Shown here piece by piece: positions 43,753 through 52,603 of a DNA stretch of 64,000 nucleotides (positions are counted from its first letter, which is position 1; every line of letters starts with the position of its first letter). Under the pieces are notes generated by a model. That model was not told the origin of the DNA. It did no database searches and saw only the letters and a list, made by a program, of their open reading frames with translations. A program made the translations under genes and the position numbers. The DNA is taken from assembly GCA_964509885.1 (NCBI GenBank), contig CAZDZL010000015.1, positions 1-64,000 of the forward strand, given 5' to 3'. The stretch is from Palsa-1447 sp964509885. Lineage in GTDB: Bacteria > Verrucomicrobiota > Verrucomicrobiia > Opitutales > Opitutaceae.

Positions 43753-45009
43753 GTGAGCACCCCCGCCTACACTTCAGCCCTCGAGGCCTATGCCGCCTGC
43801 GGCGTCGATGCCGAGGCCGCCTTGGCAACGCTGGCCGCGACCCCGGTCTCGCTGCACTGCTGGCAGGGCGACGACGTCGGCGGCTTCGAGAGGCCCGGGG
43901 CGACGCTCGGCGGCGGCGGGATCCAGGTCACGGGCCGCCACCCGGGCAAGGCGAGGACGGTGGACGAGCTGCGCGCGGACCTCGACATGGCTCTGCGCCT
44001 GATCCCGGGCCGCCACCGCGTCAACCTGCACGCGATCTACGGGGAGTTCGGGGGACGAACCGTTGCGCGCAACGAGATCGGGCCGGTGCACTTCTCCGGC
44101 TGGATCGAGTGGGCCCGGGCCCGGGGCCTCGGGCTCGATTTCAACCCGACCTTCTTCTCGCACCCCCTCGCCGACGACGGCTACACGCTCTCGCACCGCG
44201 ACCCCTCGGTCAGGATGTTCTGGATCGAGCACGCCATCGCGTGCCGCCGCATAGCGGCGGCGATGGGGCGCGCGCTCGGGAAGGCGGCCGTCACCAACCT
44301 CTGGATCCCGGACGGCTGCAAGGACACGCCGGTCGACCGCAAGGGGCCCCGCGAGCGCCTCGAGGAGTCCCTCGACGCCGCATTCAGCGAGGCTATAGAC
44401 CCCGAGTGCCAGGTCGACGCCGTGGAAAGCAAGCTCTTCGGCATCGGCTCGGAGAGCTACGTCGTCGGCTCGCACGAATTCTACCTGGGGTACGCGGTCA
44501 AGCGCCAGATGCTCCTCTGCCTCGACATGGGCCATTTCCACCCGACCGAGTCCGTCGCCGACAAGGTGAGCTCGCTCCTTCAGTTCGTGCCGGGACTTCT
44601 CCTGCACGTGAGCCGCGGGGTCCGCTGGGACAGCGACCACGTGGTGCTGTTCGACGATCCCACGCGGGCGGTCATGGAGGAGGTCGTGCGCGGGGGGTTC
44701 CTCGGGCGCACCCACGTCGGGCTCGATTTCTTTGACGGGAGCATCAACCGGGTGGCGGCGTGGGCCATCGGGGCGCGCAACACGCAGAAGTGCCTGCTCG
44801 CGGCGCTGCTCGAGCCCGTGGGGGAGCTGAGGCGCCTCGAGAACGAAGGTGACCTGGCCGCCCGGCTCGCCCTGATGGAGGAATCCAGGACGCTCCCGCT
44901 CGGGGCGGTGTGGGAGGAGTTCTGCCGCAGGAACAGCACCCCTGCCGACCGCGCGTGGCTCGCCGAGGTGCGCCGGTACCAAAGGGACGTCCTCGCGGCC
45001 CGGGGCTGA
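43753..45009 (+). CDS. rhaA: L-rhamnose isomerase
   Basis: A 418-residue metal-dependent isomerase converting L-rhamnose to L-rhamnulose. It is collinear with the E. coli-type enzyme: S-L-H-C-W-Q-G-D-D-V-G-G-F-E, L-I-P-G-R-H-R-V-N-L-H-A-I-Y, L-D-F-N-P-T-F-F-S-H-P, D-A-V-E-S-K-L-F-G-I-G-S-E-S-Y and R-W-D-S-D-H-V-V. The GTG at 43753 gives the standard family length; an ATG at 43618 would add 45 residues with no counterpart. It is the first gene of a three-gene operon. Confidence 0.96.
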   Translation: MSTPAYTSALEAYAACGVDAEAALATLAATPVSLHCWQGDDVGGFERPGATLGGGGIQVTGRHPGKARTVDELRADLDMALRLIPGRHRVNLHAIYGEFGGRTVARNEIGPVHFSGWIEWARARGLGLDFNPTFFSHPLADDGYTLSHRDPSVRMFWIEHAIACRRIAAAMGRALGKAAVTNLWIPDGCKDTPVDRKGPRERLEESLDAAFSEAIDPECQVDAVESKLFGIGSESYVVGSHEFYLGYAVKRQMLLCLDMGHFHPTESVADKVSSLLQFVPGLLLHVSRGVRWDSDHVVLFDDPTRAVMEEVVRGGFLGRTHVGLDFFDGSINRVAAWAIGARNTQKCLLAALLEPVGELRRLENEGDLAARLALMEESRTLPLGAVWEEFCRRNSTPADRAWLAEVRRYQRDVLAARG

Positions 45010-45015
45010 CACTCC

Positions 45016-47211
45016 ATGAAGACCTCCTTCAAGCACGTGAACGACCTCTGGGACGACGCCAAGGCGGCGTCGCTGGACCCGGTCGAGCGCCTCGTCTACC
45101 GCTCCAACCTGCTGGGAAGCGACCAGCGGATCACCAACACCGGCGGGGGCAACACGTCCTCCAAGCTCCCCGGAAGGGATCCCCTCACCGGCTCGGCGGT
45201 CGACGTGCTCTGGGTCAAGGGATCGGGAGGGGACCTGCGCACCAGCACGAGGGCCAACTTCTCCTCGCTCTACCAGGACCGGCTTACGGGGCTGAGGGAG
45301 GCCTACCTGGCCCGCGCGGACCGGGGCCTCAAGTCGGCGGCCGAGGACGACATGGTGGCGATGTACGCCCACGCGACGTACAACTTGAACCCCCGCGCGC
45401 CGTCGATCGACACCCCGCTGCATTCCTTCCTGCCGGGAAGGCACGTCGACCACATGCACCCGAACGCCGTCATCGCGGTCGCCGCGTCGGCGGGCTGCGA
45501 GCGCCTGACCCGCGAGATCTTCGGGGGCCGGATGGCCTACGTGCCGTGGATGCGGCCGGGATTCGAGCTGGGGCTCGCGATGCAGGCCATCGTGGAGGCC
45601 GACCCCAAGGTCGGGGCGATCATGATGGGCCAGCACGGCTTCATTTCCTGGGCCGAGGACGACAGGCAGTGCTACGCCGCGACGCTGGGCTTCATCGAGG
45701 AGGCCGCCGCCTACATCGAGTCGAAGTATGCGGCGAAGGGCGGGGACGCCGCCGCCTTCGGGGGCGCGAGGCACGCGCCGATGGAGACGTCGGCCGCTCG
45801 CACGGTGCTCTGCTCGATCCTTCCCTGGCTGCGCGGGCGGGTGTCGGCCGAGAAGAACCTGGTCGCGACCGTGCAGGCGGGCCCGGGCATCCTGCGGTTT
45901 GTGAACTCCAGGGACGCCGCGCGGCTGGCGGAGCTCGGCACCTCGTGCCCCGACCACTTCCTGAGGACAAAGATCAAGCCGCTCTACGTCGACTGGGACC
46001 CCAAGTCCGGGGACGCCGGCAAGCTCCGGGCGAAGCTGGCCGAGGGCCTCGAGCGCTACCGGGCGGACTATGCGGCCTACTACGCGAGGTGCAGGCGCCC
46101 GAGCTCGCCCGCGATGCGCGACCCGAACCCGACGGTCGTCCTCATCCCCGGGATCGGCATGGTCGCCTGGGGCAAGGACAAGTCGGAGTCGCGCGTGACG
46201 GCGGAGTTCTACACGGCCGCCGTCGAGGTGATGCGCGGGGCCGAGGCGATCGACCGGTACAGCGCGCTGCCCCTCCAGGAGGCCTTTGACATCGAGTACT
46301 GGCTCCTCGAGGAGGCCAAGCTCAGGCGCATGCCGCCGGAGAGGGAGCTCGCGAGGCAGGTGGTGGTCGTCGTGGGCGCGGGCTCCGGCATCGGCCGGGA
46401 GACGGCGCTTCGGCTGGCTGGGGAGGGCGCCCATGTCGCGGCCGCCGACCTGAGCGAAAGCGCGGCGCAGGCGACCGCCGCCGAGATCACGAAGAAGCAC
46501 GGCAGCGGCATCGGCGTCGCCGGCGAGGGCCTGTCCGCGTGCGGCCCCGCCGTGGGCCTCGGCGTCGACGTGACCGACCGAGCCAGCATCCGGCGGATGC
46601 TCGACAACGTCGCCTACGCCTACGGCGGGTTCGACTCGATATGCGTCACGGCCGGCGTCTTCGTGCCGAGCGACACGACGGGGCACATCCCCGACGACAA
46701 GTGGGCGCTCAACTTCGGTGTCAACGTGACGGGGAGCTACCTCGTGGCCGACGAGGCCGCGAAGACGTGGAGGGAGCAGGGACTTCCGGGCAGCCTCGTC
46801 CTCACCACCTCCGCGAACGCCGTCGTCGCCAAGAGGGGATCGCTCGCCTATGACGCGTCGAAGGCGGCGGCCAACCACCTCGTGCGCGAGCTCGCCATCG
46901 AGCTCGCCCCGCTGGTGCGCGTGAACGGCGTCGCCCCGGCCACGGTGGTGCAGGGCAGCGCGATGTTCCCCCGGGAGAGGGTGATCGGGTCGATGGCAAA
47001 GTACGGCCTGCCGTATGCAGACGGCGAGCCGACCGAGGCGCTGGTCGCGAAGCTCGCCCAGTTCTACGCCGACCGGACGCTCACCAAGTCGCCCATCACG
47101 ACGGCCGACCAGGCCGAGGCGTACTTCCTCCTCGTGAGCCGGCGCCTGAGCAAGACCACGGGCCAGGTCCTCGCCGTCGACGGCGGCCTTCCCGAGGCCT
47201 TCCTTCGGTAG
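45016..47211 (+). CDS. Bifunctional L-rhamnulose-1-phosphate aldolase / short-chain dehydrogenase
   Basis: A 731-residue fusion. Residues ~1-440 form a class II aldolase domain with the Zn-binding H-M-H-P-N and Q-H-G-F-I-S-W motifs. From ~454 the SDR domain begins with V-G-A-G-S-G-I-G-R-E and has the catalytic Y612-D-A-S-K616. In organisms with such fusions (RhaEW type) the aldolase yields DHAP and L-lactaldehyde, and the second domain oxidises lactaldehyde to lactate; this is established for that family and inferred here. The gene starts 6 bp after rhaA and ends directly at the rhaB ATG, so the three genes form an operon. Confidence 0.93.
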   Translation: MKTSFKHVNDLWDDAKAASLDPVERLVYRSNLLGSDQRITNTGGGNTSSKLPGRDPLTGSAVDVLWVKGSGGDLRTSTRANFSSLYQDRLTGLREAYLARADRGLKSAAEDDMVAMYAHATYNLNPRAPSIDTPLHSFLPGRHVDHMHPNAVIAVAASAGCERLTREIFGGRMAYVPWMRPGFELGLAMQAIVEADPKVGAIMMGQHGFISWAEDDRQCYAATLGFIEEAAAYIESKYAAKGGDAAAFGGARHAPMETSAARTVLCSILPWLRGRVSAEKNLVATVQAGPGILRFVNSRDAARLAELGTSCPDHFLRTKIKPLYVDWDPKSGDAGKLRAKLAEGLERYRADYAAYYARCRRPSSPAMRDPNPTVVLIPGIGMVAWGKDKSESRVTAEFYTAAVEVMRGAEAIDRYSALPLQEAFDIEYWLLEEAKLRRMPPERELARQVVVVVGAGSGIGRETALRLAGEGAHVAAADLSESAAQATAAEITKKHGSGIGVAGEGLSACGPAVGLGVDVTDRASIRRMLDNVAYAYGGFDSICVTAGVFVPSDTTGHIPDDKWALNFGVNVTGSYLVADEAAKTWREQGLPGSLVLTTSANAVVAKRGSLAYDASKAAANHLVRELAIELAPLVRVNGVAPATVVQGSAMFPRERVIGSMAKYGLPYADGEPTEALVAKLAQFYADRTLTKSPITTADQAEAYFLLVSRRLSKTTGQVLAVDGGLPEAFLR

Positions 47212-48624
47212 ATGAAAACGGTGCACTGCGCGGCGGTGGACCTTGGAGCGACCAGCGGTCGCGTCATCGTGGGAGGGTGGGGCCGGAGGGGCCTGGCGCT
47301 GACCGAGGTGCACAGGTTCCCGAACCAGTTCCGCTCGCTCGCGGGGCGCGAGTACTGGGACCTGCCCTACCTCTGGTCCGAGGTGAGGGCGGGCCTCGCC
47401 AAGGCGAAGCGGCGGTTTCCGCGGCTGGCTTCGGTCGGCGTGGACGGCTGGGCGGTCGACCACGTCCTCGTCGACGCCCGCGGCCGCCCCGCGTTCCCGG
47501 TGCACGCCTACCGCGACACGCGCACCCTCGCCGCCTCGGAGCGCCTCGGCCTCCGGGGAATCGATAAGGTCTACGCCCTGACCGGGATCCCGAACTACCC
47601 CTACAACACGAGCCTCCAGCTGCAGGAGACGCTCGCCGCCTTCCCGGGGATGCGGGGGGTGGCGGAGCGCTGCCTCTTCGTCCCCGACTACTTCAACTTC
47701 CTCCTCTGCGGCCGGATGGTCAACGAGCTGTCTATCGCCAGCCATTCCCAGCTGCTCGACGTGAACGGAGCCGATTGGTCGCCTGCGGCGCTGCGGCATT
47801 TCGGGATCCCCTCGGGCTGGCTCGGCAAGCCGGCTCTCTCGCCGCGGCGCCTCGGCGGCGTCACGGGCATCGCCGAGCTGAAGGGTGTCGTGTCGGTCCT
47901 GGTCCCGGGCCACGACACGGCGTGCGCGTTCGCGGCCATGCCCGCGGCTCCCGACGGCTCCGACCTCTTCCTGAGCTCCGGCACCTGGTCGCTCCTCGGC
48001 ATCGAGAGCGACGTCCCGCTCCTCGGCAGGGATGCCTTGATGGAGCGCATCTCGAACGAAAGGTCGGGCGACGGGAGGTACCGGCCGCTCAAGAGCTGCC
48101 TCGGACTCTGGCTTCTGGAGAAGGTCCTGGCGGGGTTCAGCACCCGGCCGGGCTCGGCCTCGGCCTGGAAGGCGCTCATCGCGGCGGCGGCCCGCGCCCG
48201 ACCGCCCGAGGACCTGCTCGACCTCACCGACGCCGCGCTGTTCAACCCCCCGTCCATGCGCGCGGCCATCGACGCCCAGCTCAGGCGCCGGGGCGCGGTG
48301 CTCCCGCGCGACCTCGCGGGCTACGCGAGGCTCATCTGCGCCTCGCTCGGAAGAGGGCACGCCGACGCCGTGCACGCCCTCGAGCGTCTCTCGGGTAGGC
48401 AGTTCAGGCGCATCGTCATTGTCGGGGGGGGCTCGCAGAACCGGCTCCTCTGCCGGGCGACCGCGGACGCAGCCGGCCTGCCGGTGGCTTCGTATGCTCT
48501 CGAGGGGGCGGCGGTGGGCAACATCGCCTCCCAGCTCATCGCCCTGGGCGCGGTGCGCGACATCGCCGCCTTCCGCGCGGCCTATTCGCCGCAGCTGCGG
48601 AAGGAGGAGTATCTCCCCCGATAG
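47212..48624 (+). CDS. rhaB: L-rhamnulose kinase
   Basis: A 470-residue FGGY-family kinase making L-rhamnulose-1-phosphate. The phosphate loop is A-V-D-L-G-A-T-S-G-R-V; the rhamnulokinase-type Y-W-D-L-P-Y-L-W and V-G-V-D-G-W-A-V-D-H follow, and the C-terminal lobe has I-V-I-V-G-G-G-S-Q-N-R-L-L. The ATG abuts the TAG of the aldolase gene without a gap. Length matches the family. It ends the operon; an esterase gene converges on it from the other strand. Confidence 0.95.
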   Translation: MKTVHCAAVDLGATSGRVIVGGWGRRGLALTEVHRFPNQFRSLAGREYWDLPYLWSEVRAGLAKAKRRFPRLASVGVDGWAVDHVLVDARGRPAFPVHAYRDTRTLAASERLGLRGIDKVYALTGIPNYPYNTSLQLQETLAAFPGMRGVAERCLFVPDYFNFLLCGRMVNELSIASHSQLLDVNGADWSPAALRHFGIPSGWLGKPALSPRRLGGVTGIAELKGVVSVLVPGHDTACAFAAMPAAPDGSDLFLSSGTWSLLGIESDVPLLGRDALMERISNERSGDGRYRPLKSCLGLWLLEKVLAGFSTRPGSASAWKALIAAAARARPPEDLLDLTDAALFNPPSMRAAIDAQLRRRGAVLPRDLAGYARLICASLGRGHADAVHALERLSGRQFRRIVIVGGGSQNRLLCRATADAAGLPVASYALEGAAVGNIASQLIALGAVRDIAAFRAAYSPQLRKEEYLPR

Positions 48625-48690
48625 CGACCGGCCGGTCCGGCCTGGGCCCGCCGCGGGCGGGGTGACCGGGCACTCTTTCCGGATCGGGAA

Positions 48691-49626
48691 TCAGGATCTT
48701 GGCGCGGCGCCGAGCGTCTTCAGCCAGGTGGCGAACAGGGGCATCCACGAGTAGACCGCCCTGTCCTGGTCGCGGATGCCGTAGCCGTGGCCGCCCTGCG
48801 CATAGACGTGCAGCTCGGTCGGCGCTCCCGCCGCCGCGAGCTTCAGGTAGTACTCGACCATCGGCGTCGTCAGGTGGAATCCGTCGTCGAAGGCGCCGCA
48901 CAGGAAGGCTGGCGGCGTCCGCGGCGTGGGGACGGGCAGCGGGCTGGGGAGCAGGGGATAGAAGAGCGCCTGGAAGTCGGGCCTGCAGTCGACCGCGTCG
49001 ACCACGTCATGGGTTCCCTCGACGGGGCGGTCGAACTCGGCCGCTGCCAGCGCGGCGACCTCACCGCCCGCGGAGAAGCCCATGATGCCGATGCGGGCCG
49101 GGTCGACGTGCCATTCCTTGGCCCGGCTGCGCACGGTGCGGATCGCCCGCTGCGCATCCATGAGCGAGTGCACGCTGACCGAATAGGTCGACCCCGACGC
49201 CTTGGAGAGCCGGTACTCCAGCACGAAGACGGCGACGCCGTGCTCGGCGAACCACTTCCCGACGGCGTAGCCCTCGTGCTCCATCGCCAGGAAGTGGTGC
49301 CCTCCTCCGGGGCAGACGACGATCGCCGCGCCCGTGGCCTTGCCGGGCTCCGGCAGGAACGGAAGGATGGCGGGGGCGTTGATGTTTGTCATCGCGGCGT
49401 ACCAAGTCGTGCCCGAGGCGGTGCTGTAGGATTCCCAGTACGACTTGAGGGCGGAGGTCTTCCCCTCGGAACCCGGCGCTCCCGCGGGCCAGAGCGGCAG
49501 GGCGGCGGGCAGCTCGGAGAAGGTGGGATCCGACTCAGGGGGCGAGTAGACCTCGGTCTCGGCCGGGGACGCCCACGCGCCGCAGAGGGCGAGCAGGATG
49601 AGCGCGAGCTTTCGTCGGTCGTTCAT
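48691..49626 (-). CDS. Exported alpha/beta-hydrolase (acetyl-xylan-esterase-like)
   Basis: A 311-residue exported esterase. A signal peptide (L-A-L-I-L-L-A-L-C-G-A-W-A) begins at M-N-D-R-R-K (49626). The oxyanion segment is C-P-G-G-G-H-H-F-L-A, the nucleophile is Ser in G-F-S-A-G-G-E, the acid is probably in F-D-D-G-F, and the His lies in G-G-H-G-Y-G. The mature start L-P-L-W-P-A-G-A-P-G is typical of BD-FAE-like carbohydrate esterases. It may remove acetyl or feruloyl groups from hemicellulose, ahead of GH39 and GH51 enzymes nearby. Confidence 0.85.
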   Translation of the reverse strand: MNDRRKLALILLALCGAWASPAETEVYSPPESDPTFSELPAALPLWPAGAPGSEGKTSALKSYWESYSTASGTTWYAAMTNINAPAILPFLPEPGKATGAAIVVCPGGGHHFLAMEHEGYAVGKWFAEHGVAVFVLEYRLSKASGSTYSVSVHSLMDAQRAIRTVRSRAKEWHVDPARIGIMGFSAGGEVAALAAAEFDRPVEGTHDVVDAVDCRPDFQALFYPLLPSPLPVPTPRTPPAFLCGAFDDGFHLTTPMVEYYLKLAAAGAPTELHVYAQGGHGYGIRDQDRAVYSWMPLFATWLKTLGAAPRS

Positions 49627-49725
49627 GGGATACTCGCGTGGACTATACCCTCCGCGTCCCCGCGTCAACGGACCTTGGACGAAGCCTCCGCGGCGGTAGG
49701 CCGATCTCGTGGTGGCGCCCGGGCC

Positions 49726-51423
49726 TCACGGAAAATCCAGGGTGACCAGGGAGACCGCCTGACGGGGCAGCGAGACGGACAGCGTGGCGCTCCCGCCCGC
49801 GACGTCCACGGTGCCCGGCGTCTCCGCCACGGTGGCCAGCTGGCCGGCCGCCTGCATCTCCCCGTATTGGGTCTCGTTGGGGGCGACCGGGGAGCCCTGG
49901 AGCTGCCAGCGCGTGTACGCGTTGCTGTGGGTCTCGTCGATCCGGTACTGGGTAATGCGCGCCGTTCCGTGCCCGGGAAGGTGGGCCAGCTGGAGCTCGA
50001 CCCGCGCCGACGGGCCGGGCTCGTCGACGTCGTGGTAGTGCCAGAGGAGGACGCACAGCCTCTTCCCATCGAGGCTCGCGAGCCCCGCGACGTCCGGCGC
50101 GCCCCGCACGCCGTCCCGGACAATGGCGTCGAGGGGCACCTCGCCGGAGCTCGTCGTCTCGACTCGCCGTCCTCCCATGCGGCCGAGCATCCGGAAGACA
50201 TTGAGCACAGGGAGGTCTATCCCGTTCGTCGCCAGGACGCGCTGGCCCGCGAAGTAGGGCTGGTCCTCGAACTCGAAGGCCCACGTGAGCGCGCCCTCGA
50301 GGTTGACCCCGAACCTGTCGGCGAGCGCGTACTCCCGCGCGAGGCACGCGGCCGTGTAGCTCGGGTACATCGTGCCCGCCCGGTAGCCGAGCTGCGGCCC
50401 CAGGCACGCGGCGCACCCGTCGGGGTCCGACTCCCCGATGACGATCGGCTTGCCCTTGAACTCGGGCACCGAGGCGATGGCCGAGAAGCCGCGGCTGATC
50501 TCGGAGAGCTGAGCGGAGATGCCGAGGCGCACGTGCCCGTCGACGAACGTGGGCGCCCCCTTTGCGTGGAACGAGAGGAAGTCGGTCGGGGTGCCGGTGA
50601 GCCCGGTCGCGTAGTTCCGGCCGCGGGCGCAGTGGGCCATGAAGTCCGCCATGAACTTCCCTCCGTAGCCGGCCACGTCGGCCCCGCCCACCCGCGCCGT
50701 CGGAAGGGCGCGGCGCACGGCGTCGATGGCAAAGTCGTGGAGCCTGTAGAATTCCTCGGGCGTCCCGTGCCAGTAGGGTGTGATGTTGGGCTCGTTCCAG
50801 ACCTCCCAGAACCAGGTCTCGACCTCGGCGCGGCCGTACCGCCCCACGCAGTGCGCCACCCACTGGCGCACGAGCTCCGCCCATTTCGCATAGTCCCGTG
50901 GCGGGTACGACCATCCCGTCGCGATGACGTCGTACTTGAGGCCGGGGCGCCATTCGTGCTGGTAGGGCTCCGGCCTCGTGGAGAGCGCCTCGGGCATGAA
51001 CCCGATCTCTGCGTAGGGCCGCACGCCGCGGGTGCGGTAGGTGTCGAAAATCCGGTCGAGGATGCCCCAGTCGTAGACCGGCCGTCCCTGAGCGTCCTCC
51101 GTGTAGGCGTTGGTGCTGCCCCACTTGAAGGATGCCGCGCCGTCGCCCGTGCAGAGGAGGTTGTGGGCCCGGAAGTAGACCTGCTGCGGGCGGAGCTCGC
51201 CGAGCTCCGACAGCAGCCTGCGCCCATCCGTCATCGTCGCATAGTTGGGCTCGTCGGCCCCGAAGAAGCGCCAGATGGGCTTCATCTCGCCGACGTCCCT
51301 CGCGGCGTCCACGCGGACCGTGACCGGGAAAGGGGCGCCCTTCTCGGCCGCGGAGATCCCGGGGGCGCCGATCCAGGCCAGCGCGCCGAGCAGGAACGCG
51401 GCGGGGCGGGGTGGGCCTTTCAT
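49726..51423 (-). CDS. Glycoside hydrolase family 39 (beta-xylosidase-like)
   Basis: A 565-residue secreted enzyme. The signal peptide starts at M-K-G-P-P-R (51423), although the frame is open to 51546. The (beta/alpha)8 core contains W-R-F-F-G-A-D-E-P-N, the acid/base Glu in W-E-V-W-N-E-P-N and the nucleophile Glu in V-I-G-E-S-D-P-D. A C-terminal beta domain follows. GH39 members act on beta-xylosides, alpha-iduronides or related bonds; xylan side chains fit the neighbours. It is divergent from a LacI regulator (97 bp), which probably controls it. Confidence 0.87.
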   Translation of the reverse strand: MKGPPRPAAFLLGALAWIGAPGISAAEKGAPFPVTVRVDAARDVGEMKPIWRFFGADEPNYATMTDGRRLLSELGELRPQQVYFRAHNLLCTGDGAASFKWGSTNAYTEDAQGRPVYDWGILDRIFDTYRTRGVRPYAEIGFMPEALSTRPEPYQHEWRPGLKYDVIATGWSYPPRDYAKWAELVRQWVAHCVGRYGRAEVETWFWEVWNEPNITPYWHGTPEEFYRLHDFAIDAVRRALPTARVGGADVAGYGGKFMADFMAHCARGRNYATGLTGTPTDFLSFHAKGAPTFVDGHVRLGISAQLSEISRGFSAIASVPEFKGKPIVIGESDPDGCAACLGPQLGYRAGTMYPSYTAACLAREYALADRFGVNLEGALTWAFEFEDQPYFAGQRVLATNGIDLPVLNVFRMLGRMGGRRVETTSSGEVPLDAIVRDGVRGAPDVAGLASLDGKRLCVLLWHYHDVDEPGPSARVELQLAHLPGHGTARITQYRIDETHSNAYTRWQLQGSPVAPNETQYGEMQAAGQLATVAETPGTVDVAGGSATLSVSLPRQAVSLVTLDFP

Positions 51424-51520
51424 GCCGGCCGACGCTACGAGGCGGCCAGGGCGAGGCCACGCTCCCGGCACTTGACCGTTAGGTGCATTTGGGGATCCTG
51501 AGGCCCTCACCCCGGACCCC

Positions 51521-52603
51521 ATGCCCCGTCCCACGCTAAACGACATCGCACGGGTGCTGGGCTACTCGAAGAACACGATCTCGCTCGGCCTTCGCGGCAA
51601 CCCGCAGATACCCGAGGTCACGCGGGCGCGCATCCGGGCGGCCGCGGACCGCCTGGGCTACCGGCCCAATGCGGTCGTCTCGCAGCTGATGGCTCAGCTC
51701 AGGTCCGCGCGCACAAGCCGGCTCCAGGCGAAGCTGGCGCTCGTCAACGCCAACATCGACCCGCAGGCGTTCAGGAAGCACCCGACGATCCCCATCTACG
51801 TCGAGGGATGCGAGAGCCGCGCGGAGAGCCTGGGCTACGACTTCGACCATTTCTGGCTGCACGACCCGGAGTTAACGGCGGAGCGGTGGCTGCGCATCCT
51901 GAACACGAGGGGGATCAAGGGCCTCGTGCTCGTCGGGCTCATGGACACGAACCACCTCGCCGAGGAGCTGGAGCCCGTGTGGAGGGCGCTTCCCTGCGTG
52001 GTCACGGGGGTGCGGACGCGGGAGCCGGCGCTGTCGTACTGCTGCGTCGACCACTACAACCTGGCGCTGATCGCCTTCGAGCGCGCTCTGGCGCTGGGCT
52101 ACCGGCGCCCTGGCCTCGTCCTGGACGACGTCATCGACGCCCTTGTGGAGCGCCGGTTCTCGGCGGGCTACCTCACGGGCCAGCGCATGCTCCCCAGGAG
52201 CCAGCAGCTGCCGGTCTTCGGCCAGGTCACCGGTCCCGGCCGCGCCGAGGTGTTCCGCGCATGGCTGCGGCGCCACAAGCCGGATGTCGTCTTCACGCTC
52301 TACAACAGCGTCATCGGGTGGCTCAAGGCAGAGGGCCTTCGGATCCCCGACGACATCGGCGTGATCCAGCTCGAGTGGCGGGCGTCGCGCCCTGAGATCG
52401 CCGGGATGAACCAGCACAACCTTGTCACCGGGGAGGCGGCCGTCGACATGGTCGTCAGCCAGATCCACAACAACGAGCCCGGCGTCCAGGAGTTCCCGCG
52501 CGCGACGATGATCGGGGCGACCTGGGTGGACGGCGCCTCCGTGCGCGGCGCCGGGGCGTCGGTCAGAGCTCGAGGACGACGACGCTCAAGGGCGGAAGGG
52601 TGA
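51521..52603 (+). CDS. LacI-family transcriptional regulator
   Basis: A 360-residue repressor. Residues 5-30 are the LacI helix-turn-helix (L-N-D-I-A-R-V-L-G-Y-S-K-N-T-I-S-L-G-L). A periplasmic-binding-protein fold follows (V-V-T-G-V-R-T, A-L-A-L-G-Y-R-R-P-G-L-V, G-V-I-Q-L-E-W). The last ~20 residues are Arg/Ser-rich and overlap by 41 bp the end of the convergent GH51 gene, so the family domain probably ends earlier. It is divergent from the GH39 gene and probably regulates it and perhaps the adjoining GH51 gene in response to a pentose or oligosaccharide. Confidence 0.93.
   Translation: MPRPTLNDIARVLGYSKNTISLGLRGNPQIPEVTRARIRAAADRLGYRPNAVVSQLMAQLRSARTSRLQAKLALVNANIDPQAFRKHPTIPIYVEGCESRAESLGYDFDHFWLHDPELTAERWLRILNTRGIKGLVLVGLMDTNHLAEELEPVWRALPCVVTGVRTREPALSYCCVDHYNLALIAFERALALGYRRPGLVLDDVIDALVERRFSAGYLTGQRMLPRSQQLPVFGQVTGPGRAEVFRAWLRRHKPDVVFTLYNSVIGWLKAEGLRIPDDIGVIQLEWRASRPEIAGMNQHNLVTGEAAVDMVVSQIHNNEPGVQEFPRATMIGATWVDGASVRGAGASVRARGRRRSRAEG

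Noticed and set aside
43774..48375. An open frame of over 1500 codons on the minus strand, antisense to rhaA, the aldolase fusion and rhaB
   Set aside because: Its translation is low-complexity (Arg, Glu, Val, Gly, His rich) with no family motif, while the plus-strand genes have complete, conserved signatures. It is a by-product of high GC codon bias.
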